64,000 nt of DNA. It comes from Deltaproteobacteria bacterium. GTDB lineage: Bacteria; Myxococcota_A; UBA9160; UBA6930. The stretch spans positions 1 to 64,000 of the forward strand of contig JAJDAQ010000026.1 of the NCBI GenBank assembly GCA_029261815.1, written 5' to 3'. The first letter of the stretch is position 1, and each line of letters begins with the position of its first letter. Below are positions 1 through 6,819 of this stretch, one piece after another. The position numbers were made by a program, and so were the translations under genes. The notes under the pieces were generated by a model that had not been told where the DNA came from, made no database searches, and saw nothing but the letters and a program-made list of their open reading frames with translations.

Positions 1-308
1 CGTTCAACTTCGACTCGGCTCCCGAGCTCACGACGGGTTGCACCGATAGCAGTCGCTGCAACGTCTGGACGCCCTACGGTCTCAGCGGCAGCGACGTGCT
101 GTACGCCCGGGTCATCAACAACGGGGGCGCGACTGCCGACAGCGTCGTGACGTCGTCCGCGGATACTGGCGTGAGTACGGTGTCTCTTGTCCGAATCGTG
201 TACGGCGTCTGGACGGTGTCATCCGTTCCCGAACCCACGACGACCTTCCTGCTGCTCGCCGGCGCGACGGTGTGGCTCGCCGGAAGGCGGACTTCGATCG
301 CCCGCTGA
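1..308 (+). CDS. PEP-CTERM sorting-domain protein, 5' truncated by window edge
   Basis: The frame is open from the first bases (it reads from base 3) to a TGA at 306-308, so only the C-terminal ~100 residues are present. It ends in the classic sorting signal: VPEP (around residue 77 of the visible part), a short hydrophobic helix, then a GRR basic cluster before the stop. In this family the signal is recognised by an exosortase and the protein is exported, usually together with exopolysaccharide. Two cysteines lie near the visible N-terminus (CTDSSRC). The mature-domain function cannot be judged from this fragment. Two more PEP-CTERM genes lie within 6.5 kb. Confidence 0.75.
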   Translation, partial: FNFDSAPELTTGCTDSSRCNVWTPYGLSGSDVLYARVINNGGATADSVVTSSADTGVSTVSLVRIVYGVWTVSSVPEPTTTFLLLAGATVWLAGRRTSIAR

Positions 309-374
309 CAACCGCACCATGGCGGCGGCGCTCTTTCGCGAACGGGCCCTGGGTGGCTCCTTCGTCCCGCCGCC

Positions 375-1301
375 TTACAGCTCGTGGCCGGGAAAGACCT
401 CGATCTCCGGAACCGCTGCCTCGAGGGCCTTCAACTGCAGGAGGCTTTCGGCATTCTCCGCGCGGTCGGCCGAGTAGGTCCCCGGCGTCACGCCATTCTC
501 GAAGCCCCATCTCGTGTGGCTGGTATCGCCCGCGAACATTTTCGGCCCCGATGTCGTGTGCGCCACGAATGCCATGCTGCCGGCTGTATGGCCGGGCATG
601 AACAGGGCCCACAGGGACCCGTCACCAAATACATCGACCGCGGCTTCGATCGGGCCGATCCGAACCGCCGACCCACGCTGCCACTCGCGGAACGGGCCGT
701 GGCCGGAGACGACCTCGGAGAAGATCGAGCGGGTGGCCGCATTCTGGAGGCTCCTCGCCGCCATCTCGCCTGGACCGATGTAGATCGGCGCTCCATCCGG
801 CAGCCCCGGAAGTCCAAGCACGTGGTCGAGGTGGAAGTGGGTGAGCAGCGCGCCCCCAAACGGCAGCGTCTCCCGCGCCAGGATCGACTCGATCGGATCC
901 ACGATCTCGATCGGGTAATCGAAGGCGAGTTCGGCCAGTCCGAATGAGACCACGGGGTTGGTCACCCCAGTGTCGATGATGAACACACCGTGCTCCGGGT
1001 GCCGGAGCACATGCACGGGCAGGACGATCTCGGTGGGTGCGTCGGTCTTTCCCGCGGCCTTCGCGCGCGGATCGTCGAGATCGAGCATCCCGCTGAGCGG
1101 CACGTTCCAGCGCGCCGAGACGATGGCCTCGTGCTCGATGACGGGCGGACGAGCAAACACCTCGCTCCAGCTCGAGACGCTGGGCGCCAGCGCGCGATGC
1201 GGCGTCGTCGGGTGATCGACAACGGCACATGCGCCGGTCCACACGAGCGCGGCGACGAGGATGAGAAGGTGACGGAGAGTGAACGGACGAGTGAGTTTCA
1301 T
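375..1301 (-). CDS. MBL-fold metallo-hydrolase, exported (probable lactonase-like)
   Basis: A 308-residue metallo-beta-lactamase-fold hydrolase. The zinc motif THFHLDH lies at about residues 154-160, followed by GHTAGSM, AGDTSH and a closing FPGHEL, the ligand set seen in AHL-lactonase and related MBL hydrolases. The start was placed at 1301 because GGAGG sits just upstream (CCATTGGAGGCCTTC before ATG); an in-frame start 20 codons earlier lacks this. The N-terminus is basic then hydrophobic and ends WTGAC, so it is exported, possibly as a lipoprotein with a poor lipobox. It is divergent from a LysR regulator across about 118 bases, the usual arrangement for a regulator and its target. The substrate is unknown; lactone hydrolysis is only one possibility. 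Confidence 0.85.
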   Translation of the reverse strand: MKLTRPFTLRHLLILVAALVWTGACAVVDHPTTPHRALAPSVSSWSEVFARPPVIEHEAIVSARWNVPLSGMLDLDDPRAKAAGKTDAPTEIVLPVHVLRHPEHGVFIIDTGVTNPVVSFGLAELAFDYPIEIVDPIESILARETLPFGGALLTHFHLDHVLGLPGLPDGAPIYIGPGEMAARSLQNAATRSIFSEVVSGHGPFREWQRGSAVRIGPIEAAVDVFGDGSLWALFMPGHTAGSMAFVAHTTSGPKMFAGDTSHTRWGFENGVTPGTYSADRAENAESLLQLKALEAAVPEIEVFPGHEL

Positions 1302-1335
1302 GAAGGCCTCCAATGGTTGAGCCCCAGGATCGACC

Positions 1336-1417
1336 ATCCGAATTCGATATCCAATGTCCAATAGTAGATCCTATCCATCCGGATTCGGATATGATCGCCA
1401 ATTCGGATATGATCCCC
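1336..1417. promoter_or_regulatory. Divergent promoter region with repeated operator-like sites
   Basis: Two direct repeats, ATTCGGATATGATCGCC at 1383-1399 and ATTCGGATATGATCCCC at 1401-1417, differ at one base and have an 18-base period. A third, inverted copy of the core (ATCCGAATTCGATAT) lies at 1336-1350. They fill the space between the MBL hydrolase and the LysR gene and are markedly AT-richer than the surroundings. LysR-type regulators normally bind dyads in such divergent regions, so autoregulation plus control of the hydrolase is likely. The last repeat runs up to the LysR start codon, so binding could directly block its expression. Confidence 0.5.
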
Positions 1418-1419
1418 GG

Positions 1420-2346
1420 ATGGCCGCCATCGAATGGAGTGACCTTCGTTTCTTCCTGGCGGCGCTCGAGGCGGGGACCCTGTCGGGTGGGGCCGCGCAG
1501 CTGAGCGTCGCGCAAGCGACGATGTCGCGACGCATTGCCGCGCTCGAGGAACACGTTGGCCACGTTCTATTCGACCGGAGCCGCGGCGGCCTCTCGCCGA
1601 CCGAGGCCGCGGTTGCGCTGCGACCGCACGCCGAGGCCATGGCCTCCCACGCCGAGCAGGCGAACGCAGCACTCGCCGGCCTCGAGGTACGTCCCGCCGG
1701 AGTCGTCCGTCTGGCCCTTCCGCCCGGGATCGCGATCGACCTCGCGCCGGCCGCGGCGCTTCGGCTCCAGACCCTGGCCCCGGACCTCCGCCTCGAGATC
1801 CTCGCCGACAATCGTTATGTGGACATCGCACGCCGCGAGGCCGAGATCGCGGTCCGGGCACTGCCGCCCAGTCAGGGCGATCTCGTCTTCCGTCGCTTGC
1901 CTGCGGTTCCACTCGGTGCATTCGTGAGCCCCGGCTACCGGGACGGGCTTTCGCGCAGGCGGAGTGGATCGGGCCCTCTCTCCACGGGCGAACTCGACTG
2001 GATCCAGTACAGCTCGGAGCTCCTCCACATTCCCATGGCCCAGTGGGTGGAGGAGCAACGCGGCGATCGCCCGCCCGCATTCATATCGAATAACTTCCTC
2101 GCCATGCGGGCCGCCGCCGTGGCGGGCCTCGGCGCCATGCTCCTGCCCGGACCCCAGGGGCGGGCGGCAGGACTGGTTCCCCTCGAGAACCTGTCGGTCG
2201 CGTTGCCCGACATGCACTGGTACCTGGTCGTCCACAAGGCGCTTCGCCACGTTCCGCGGATCGCGGTCGTGCTCGATCTCATGGACGATCTGGTCCGCGA
2301 GATCGTCGAGGATCGCTGGACCCGCGACGCCGTACCCGGCGGCTAG
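1420..2346 (+). CDS. LysR-family transcriptional regulator
   Basis: About 308 residues, typical for the family. The N-terminal winged HTH spans about residues 3-62 (DLRFFLAALEAGTLSGGAAQ, then the recognition-helix region ATMSRRIAALEEHVG). The rest is the effector-binding region (LysR_substrate fold), starting around residue 90 (GVVRLALPPG). ATG 1420 was chosen because the HTH begins immediately after it; no clear Shine-Dalgarno precedes it and repeats occupy that position. It lies divergent to the MBL hydrolase. The tRNA-Phe-associated islet begins only 18 bases after its stop. Confidence 0.88.
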   Translation: MAAIEWSDLRFFLAALEAGTLSGGAAQLSVAQATMSRRIAALEEHVGHVLFDRSRGGLSPTEAAVALRPHAEAMASHAEQANAALAGLEVRPAGVVRLALPPGIAIDLAPAAALRLQTLAPDLRLEILADNRYVDIARREAEIAVRALPPSQGDLVFRRLPAVPLGAFVSPGYRDGLSRRRSGSGPLSTGELDWIQYSSELLHIPMAQWVEEQRGDRPPAFISNNFLAMRAAAVAGLGAMLLPGPQGRAAGLVPLENLSVALPDMHWYLVVHKALRHVPRIAVVLDLMDDLVREIVEDRWTRDAVPGG

Positions 2347-2363
2347 GAAGTCCAAAGCGATTC

Positions 2364-2414
2364 GAAGGTGGTGGCCCAGGGCAGATTCGAACTGCCGACA
2401 CCCGCATTTTCAGT
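2364..2414 (-). repeat. 3' fragment of tRNA-Phe (attachment-site-like duplication)
   Basis: These 51 bases are identical to 5770-5820, which covers the 3' 46 nt of the intact tRNA-Phe gene (CCA end, T arm, variable loop, 3' half of the anticodon arm) plus 5 flanking bases. Identity stops within the anticodon arm, so this is not a functional tRNA. A partial 3' copy in the same orientation on the 3' side of the whole gene is the signature left by site-specific integration into a tRNA gene. Confidence 0.85.
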
Positions 2415-2845
2415 CGCAAGAGGGGGTGAGGGATTCCGCGTAGTTGCGGCTCCGGGCATGCAGGGGGCGGCAATAGACCGCACGCAGAGGCACCCGTGAC
2501 GGCCCGACGGTCCTATGCGGCCCCACCATCGCGCATGCAGCCAGGCTCGTCGGTGTGAGCGCGGGCGTCGCTGTCAGCTCCGAAGGTCCAGATGCCGGGG
2601 TCAGAAACGGAAAACATGTTCCCATTCATCGAGATGTGTTTTCCGTGGAAACTCCGGTCGGCCGACTGTCCGGATCCTGCAACTCCCTGTTCTGCCTAGC
2701 TTTCACGCGAGTCCATGGGCTCAAGGACCTAGGCTAAGACCCCGAACGGCAGGCTGGCGCAGCGTTTGCAACAACCGAAGCCGAGAAGGGGAGACTCGCG
2801 CGTGCGGGGCTTCCGTCGCTGGATCTACGTTCCAAGGAGGCCACT
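2415..2845. other. Non-coding left arm of the tRNA-Phe islet
   Basis: About 430 bases without a supportable gene. They contain an inverted repeat (2607-2646) and a -10-like TAGGCT at 2730-2735, without a good -35, that probably drives the PEP-CTERM gene at 2846. No integrase fragment was recognised on either strand. Confidence 0.5.
2607..2646. repeat. Inverted repeat, 10-bp arms
   Basis: ACGGAAAACA (2607-2616) and TGTTTTCCGT (2637-2646) are perfect inverted arms around a 20-base loop, preceded by GGGGTCAG. It is noticeably AT-richer than its surroundings. It could be a transposon-end remnant, an operator or a hairpin; nothing in the window decides between these. Confidence 0.45.
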
Positions 2846-3559
2846 GTGTTGCGAGTTCCTTTCATCGCTGCCTTGATCGGATTCGTTGCTTGGGCCGGGG
2901 GCGCCTGGGCCGTGCCCCTGACTGTGCCGACCGGCCTGAATCCCGGGGATCAGTATCGCCTGATTTTCGAGTCATCGACGGTCCGGGACGCGACGTCCAC
3001 GGACATTGCGGACTACAACGCCTTCGTAGCCGCCCTAGCGGCCGCGGTCCCTGAGCTCGCCGCGCTCGGGACGACCTGGACCGCGATCGCCTCGACGGCG
3101 ACGATCGATGCGCGGGACAACACGAACACCAACCCCGTTTCAGCCGCGGGTGTGCCTATTTATGCGACAGGCGGCAAGACCAGCCCCTCCCTCGTCTTCA
3201 CCGACAACGCCGACATCTGGGACGGCCTGAACCTCACGGTACGCGTCTTCAACGAGAACGGTCTTTTCAACACTAACAAGACCCTCGGCAGAGCCATCTG
3301 GACCGGGACGGGCGGAGACGGGACCGCAGCCTCGCCGCTTGGAACGGCGACGCCGACCATAGGGGGAACGGCAGTATCGAAGACACCGAACGCCTTTTGG
3401 ATCGACACAGGTACCGGCGTTCAGACCGAACCTCACTTTCTCTACGGCATCTCCGGCATCCTCACCGTCGTGCCCGAGCCCGGGACCGCCGCACTCGTCC
3501 TGCTCGGTCTTACCGGTTACGGCATATCGGCCCTTCGCGGACGGCGCGACGCTCGCTGA
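2846..3559 (+). CDS. PEP-CTERM sorting-domain protein, 237 aa
   Basis: GTG start with AAGGAGG at 2834-2840. A signal peptide covers residues 1-22 (cleavage after AWA). The secreted domain has no recognised catalytic motif; it is rich in Thr, Ala and Asn. The C-terminus carries VVPEPGTAALVLLG, a hydrophobic helix and a GRR basic tail, i.e. an exosortase-processed PEP-CTERM signal. Expected location is the cell surface or exopolysaccharide matrix. It is the first gene of the tRNA-Phe islet, 66 bases before the spermidine-synthase-like gene. Function unknown. Confidence 0.82.
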   Translation: MLRVPFIAALIGFVAWAGGAWAVPLTVPTGLNPGDQYRLIFESSTVRDATSTDIADYNAFVAALAAAVPELAALGTTWTAIASTATIDARDNTNTNPVSAAGVPIYATGGKTSPSLVFTDNADIWDGLNLTVRVFNENGLFNTNKTLGRAIWTGTGGDGTAASPLGTATPTIGGTAVSKTPNAFWIDTGTGVQTEPHFLYGISGILTVVPEPGTAALVLLGLTGYGISALRGRRDAR

Positions 3560-3625
3560 GTCCGGCCCGCTCCGCGATAGACTCGCAGCACGCGTGCCCC
3601 GGTTCCGGCGCCGCGACGGGAACCC

Positions 3626-5689
3626 ATGGCCGTCACCGCGTCCACGATCTTCAGCAGCGCGCTCCTTCTCTTTCTGATCCAGCCGCTGATCGGGCGCTAC
3701 CTCCTGCCGTGGTTCGGGGGGTCGCCGGGCGTCTGGACCGCGTGCATGCTGTTCTTCCAGCTGCTGCTCCTCGCGGGGTACGCCTACGCGCACGGGACGA
3801 CGCGGCTTCTCAGCCTGCGCGCCCAGGCGGGGCTGCACCTCGTCCTCCTCGGGCTGGCCCTGCTCTCGCTGCCGATCGAACCGGCGGAGGCGTGGAAGCC
3901 CGCCCCCGGTGACGCGCCCGTGCCGCGCATCCTCGCGCTCCTCGCGGTGAGCATCGGGCCGAGCTACTTCGTCCTGGCCTCGACTGGGCCGCTGCTCCAG
4001 CGCTGGTTCAGCGTCCGGCACGGAAACGCGCCGCCCTACCGACTCTACGCCCTCTCGAACGTGGGCTCCCTGGCGGCGCTGCTCGCCTATCCATTCGCGA
4101 TCGAACCCCTGCTCTCGCGCCACGCCCAGGCATTGGCATGGTCCGCGGGGATGGCAGGGTTCGCCGTCCTCTGCGGAGCGTGCGCTCTTGGGGTCTTGCG
4201 GGCGACCGCGTGCGAAAGCCCTGCCGGTCCGGCCGGGGAGGGCGAACAAGAAACCGTCGCCCGGCCTTCGCTCGCCAACTACGTCCTCTGGCTTGCCTTC
4301 CCCACCGTCGCGTCAGCGATGCTGCTGGCGGTGACGAACAAGGTCTCCGAGGAACTGGCGGTCGTACCGTTCCTCTGGGTCCTGCCGCTCGCGATTTATC
4401 TCCTCTCCTTCGTCCTGTGCTTCGACAGCCCGCGCTGGTACGTACGGCCCCTGTTTGGGGCGGCGCTGCTGCTCTGGATGGGCGGGTACGACACCCTCGC
4501 GTCGGAGACCGTGCCGATCGCGCTTTCGATCGTTGGCTACGCGTTCCTCCTCTTCGTCGTCTGCATGCTATGTCACGGCGAACTCTACAGGATGCGCCCA
4601 CATCCGCGGCACCTGACCGCGTTTTACCTCGTGATCGCCGTGGGCGGTGCGCTTGGCGGGATCCTTGTGACCCTCGTCGCGCCGAGCGTGTTCGTCTACT
4701 ACGAGGAGTTGCCGCTGGGCATCCTCGCGGCCGGGGTCCTCGTACTCGTCGCGCTCTACCTCGACAAGGAGTCGCCTCTCCATCGCGGGCGTCCCAGGAT
4801 CGCGTGGCTCTGTCTCCTCGTCTCTTTTATCGGGCTCGGACGGGCGACGGTGGAGGCCGCCGCCTGGCATCCCGCGTTCTCCTACGCTTCCCGCGATTTT
4901 CACGGCGGGCTCTACGTGCGCGATCTCGACGGAGCGCCTCCGGCCAGGGTGCTGTGGAGCGGGAACACCCAGCACGGACTCCAGCTGGCGGGGAGGCAGA
5001 GAACGCTCGCGACGGGCTACTACGCCAAGGAGACGGGCGTCGGCAGGGCCCTGCAGGCGATGCGCAAGCTTCGCGCGGGCGGCGCGATCCACGTTGGCGT
5101 GGTCGGCCTCGGCGTGGGGACGCTTGCGGCCTACGGTGAAGAGGGGGACCGCTTCCGCTTCTACGAGATCGACCCGCGGGTCCTCCACGTCGCGCAGGAC
5201 CGCTTCACGTACCTAACGGACTCGGCCGCGCAGGTTGACATTGTCCTCGGCGACGCGCGCCTGGCCCTGGAAACCGAGGAGGATCGGGCATACGACCTCC
5301 TCGTCCTCGATGCGTTCACGAGCGACGCGATCCCGGTCCACCTGCTTACGCACGAGGCGTTCGACACGCACCTGCGCCACCTCCGCCCTGACGGGCTGCT
5401 CGCGGTTCACATCTCGAACCGACACCTGGACCTCCGGCCTGTTATGCGCGCCATGGCCGACGAGCACGGGCTCGCCGCACGCGTCCTCGTGAACGGCGGC
5501 CACCCGGAGCGCCCCTGGATCTTCGACTCTGTCTGGGTCCTCCTCTCGAGGGAGGCACGGACGCTGGCGGCGCCGGAGATCGCGCGGGCGGCGACCCTCG
5601 ACGGCATCGCCCCCCGTCTCTGGACCGACGAGCGCGCTTCGCTCTTTGCCGTGCTGGGGAGCGCTGCGGTAGCGGACGCCGAGCCCTGA
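3626..5689 (+). CDS. Polytopic membrane protein fused to spermidine-synthase-like domain
   Basis: 687 residues. The first ~420 form a multi-spanning membrane domain (hydrophobic segments at about 10-30, 42-62, 70-90, 105-125 and onward to ~410). The C-terminal part is a class I methyltransferase/aminopropyltransferase fold: glycine loop VGLGVGTLAAYG near residue 490, acidic YEID, GDARLALE near 545 and DAFTSDAIP near 560. Membrane-fused spermidine-synthase-like proteins are widespread, but few have shown aminopropyltransferase activity, so polyamine synthesis should not be assumed. It lies inside the tRNA-Phe islet, downstream of a PEP-CTERM gene. Confidence 0.82.
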   Translation: MAVTASTIFSSALLLFLIQPLIGRYLLPWFGGSPGVWTACMLFFQLLLLAGYAYAHGTTRLLSLRAQAGLHLVLLGLALLSLPIEPAEAWKPAPGDAPVPRILALLAVSIGPSYFVLASTGPLLQRWFSVRHGNAPPYRLYALSNVGSLAALLAYPFAIEPLLSRHAQALAWSAGMAGFAVLCGACALGVLRATACESPAGPAGEGEQETVARPSLANYVLWLAFPTVASAMLLAVTNKVSEELAVVPFLWVLPLAIYLLSFVLCFDSPRWYVRPLFGAALLLWMGGYDTLASETVPIALSIVGYAFLLFVVCMLCHGELYRMRPHPRHLTAFYLVIAVGGALGGILVTLVAPSVFVYYEELPLGILAAGVLVLVALYLDKESPLHRGRPRIAWLCLLVSFIGLGRATVEAAAWHPAFSYASRDFHGGLYVRDLDGAPPARVLWSGNTQHGLQLAGRQRTLATGYYAKETGVGRALQAMRKLRAGGAIHVGVVGLGVGTLAAYGEEGDRFRFYEIDPRVLHVAQDRFTYLTDSAAQVDIVLGDARLALETEEDRAYDLLVLDAFTSDAIPVHLLTHEAFDTHLRHLRPDGLLAVHISNRHLDLRPVMRAMADEHGLAARVLVNGGHPERPWIFDSVWVLLSREARTLAAPEIARAATLDGIAPRLWTDERASLFAVLGSAAVADAEP

Positions 5690-5774
5690 GGCCGGAAGCG
5701 CCTGCCGACCAAGCTCTCGACGACCGCTCGGCCGAAACAGCAAGCGATTCCGAGGACATCGGCGCTGCAGAAGG

Positions 5775-5850
5775 TGGTGGCCCAGGGCAGATTCGAACTG
5801 CCGACACCCGCATTTTCAGTGCGATGCTCTACCAACTGAGCTACCGGGCC
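5775..5850 (-). tRNA. tRNA-Phe (GAA)
   Basis: A 76-nt cloverleaf on the minus strand. The acceptor GGCCCGG pairs with CTGGGCC; the D arm has AGCTCAGTTGGTAGAGC; the anticodon loop is CTGAAAA with anticodon GAA (complement of 5815-5817); the T loop is TTCGAAT; CCA is encoded. A -10-like TAGATT on the same strand (complement of 5864-5869) lies about 14 nt before the 5' end. Its 3' half is duplicated at 2369-2414, marking it as an integration target that kept an intact gene. Confidence 0.97.
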
Positions 5851-6122
5851 ACGCGGGAGGCGGAATCTAGCTGCCGACGCCCGCGCAGGCCAGCACGGCC
5901 CGCGAGACGGCATTGCGCCACGCGCAGCGGCTCTGGTCCCGCCGGGCCGTGGGCTTCCGACCCCTGACCTGAACCGGGTTCGCCTCAAATAGGCGCGGAA
6001 CCGTGACGCAAGTCACCGGAATCGCGTGTGTTTCAGGTTTGCAGAAATACCCGCCGCCGTTGACACAATCCAGAGGCCCGTTCCACGTACCCGCACTAGG
6101 TATTTTGGAACGAGGTTCTTCC

Positions 6123-6710
6123 ATGTTTCGTCCGTTGATGTTGATTGTGTCTTTGGTGTTGTTCGCTGCGCCCGCAGTGGCCACCACGATCCCCCTTTCA
6201 TGTACGACCGGATTCAACGCCTGTCCGGCCGGTGAGGCCGAGATCCAGCTGGATGTCACCGATCTGGGTGGCGCTCAGGTGTCGATCGTCGTGAGTAATC
6301 TCTCGTCGTCTTCCGACATCGAGGCGCTCTACGTCAGTGCGTCGTCCCTGATCGCCGGCATCGCGAGCGTGACGAGCACGCCCGATGTCGACTTCGCCGC
6401 AGGTGCGCTCGGCGGCCGTCCGGCGGTCTTGCCCGGCGGTGGCGCGTTCACCTGGCCGATCGTGGTCTCCACGACTGGCACGGGGCTCGGAGCCCAGGAG
6501 TACGTCAGCGCCGGTGAAAGCGTTGAACTCATCCTCGACGTGTCGAACTTCGGCACGTCAGCCGATCTTGTTGCCGCGATCCAAGCCGGCGACATTCGCG
6601 TGGGCGTCCTGCTCAACGACGATGGGCTGATCAGTGTGCCCGAGCCGACGATGGCGATGCTGCTCGGTGTTGGCGCGCTGGCAGCCATGCGCCGTCGCGC
6701 CCGGCGCTAG
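6123..6710 (+). CDS. PEP-CTERM sorting-domain protein, 195 aa
   Basis: ATG 6123 opens a clean signal peptide (MFRPLMLIVSLVLFAAPAVA). The mature part has two cysteines close to its N-terminus (CTTGFNAC) and a beta-rich sequence without known catalytic motifs. The C-terminus has SVPEPTMAMLLGVGALAAMR followed by arginines, the PEP-CTERM exosortase signal. The gene stands alone with its own hairpin terminator at 6762, just outside the tRNA-Phe islet. The ~270-base upstream region contains small hairpins and a TTGACA at 6061 without a well-spaced -10. Function unknown. Confidence 0.8.
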   Translation: MFRPLMLIVSLVLFAAPAVATTIPLSCTTGFNACPAGEAEIQLDVTDLGGAQVSIVVSNLSSSSDIEALYVSASSLIAGIASVTSTPDVDFAAGALGGRPAVLPGGGAFTWPIVVSTTGTGLGAQEYVSAGESVELILDVSNFGTSADLVAAIQAGDIRVGVLLNDDGLISVPEPTMAMLLGVGALAAMRRRARR

Positions 6711-6761
6711 CACCGCCGCACACCGGGTCCGCCGTGCGCGGGGCCCCGGTTCATTTCGTAG

Positions 6762-6797
6762 AACGGTCCGTCGGGTTGCTCTCGACGGACCGTTTCT
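6762..6797 (+). terminator. Hairpin terminator after PEP-CTERM gene
   Basis: AACGGTCCGTCG (6762-6773) pairs perfectly with CGACGGACCGTT (6783-6794) around a 9-base loop, followed by TTC. The U tract is short, but the 12-bp stem in the gap between two genes supports termination. Confidence 0.7.
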
Positions 6798-6819
6798 GCG
6801 TTTCGGCTACGTTCGCGCC

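Larger units (their letters stand above)
2364..5820. mobile_element. Small genomic islet inserted at tRNA-Phe (no integrase)
   Basis: A segment of about 3.4 kb is bounded by a 51-base direct repeat: the 3' part of tRNA-Phe at 2364-2414 and the same bases inside the intact tRNA at 5770-5820. It carries a PEP-CTERM protein gene (2846) and a polytopic membrane/spermidine-synthase-like gene (3626). No recombinase is encoded. It may be a decayed integrative element, or cargo left after deletion of the integrase. Base composition and codon use look like the host, so it is old or came from a related genome. Confidence 0.6.

Noticed and set aside
2369..2414. A second functional tRNA-Phe
   Set aside because: Only the 3' half is present; the 5' acceptor strand, D arm and 5' anticodon strand are missing.
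5955..6035. Possible cyclic-di-GMP (GEMM) riboswitch before the PEP-CTERM gene at 6123
   Set aside because: GTGACGCAAGTCACCGG recalls part of the GEMM core, but the first conserved half (CACGCACAGGGCAAACC type) and the tetraloop receptor are absent; it is better read as a small GCAA-loop hairpin.
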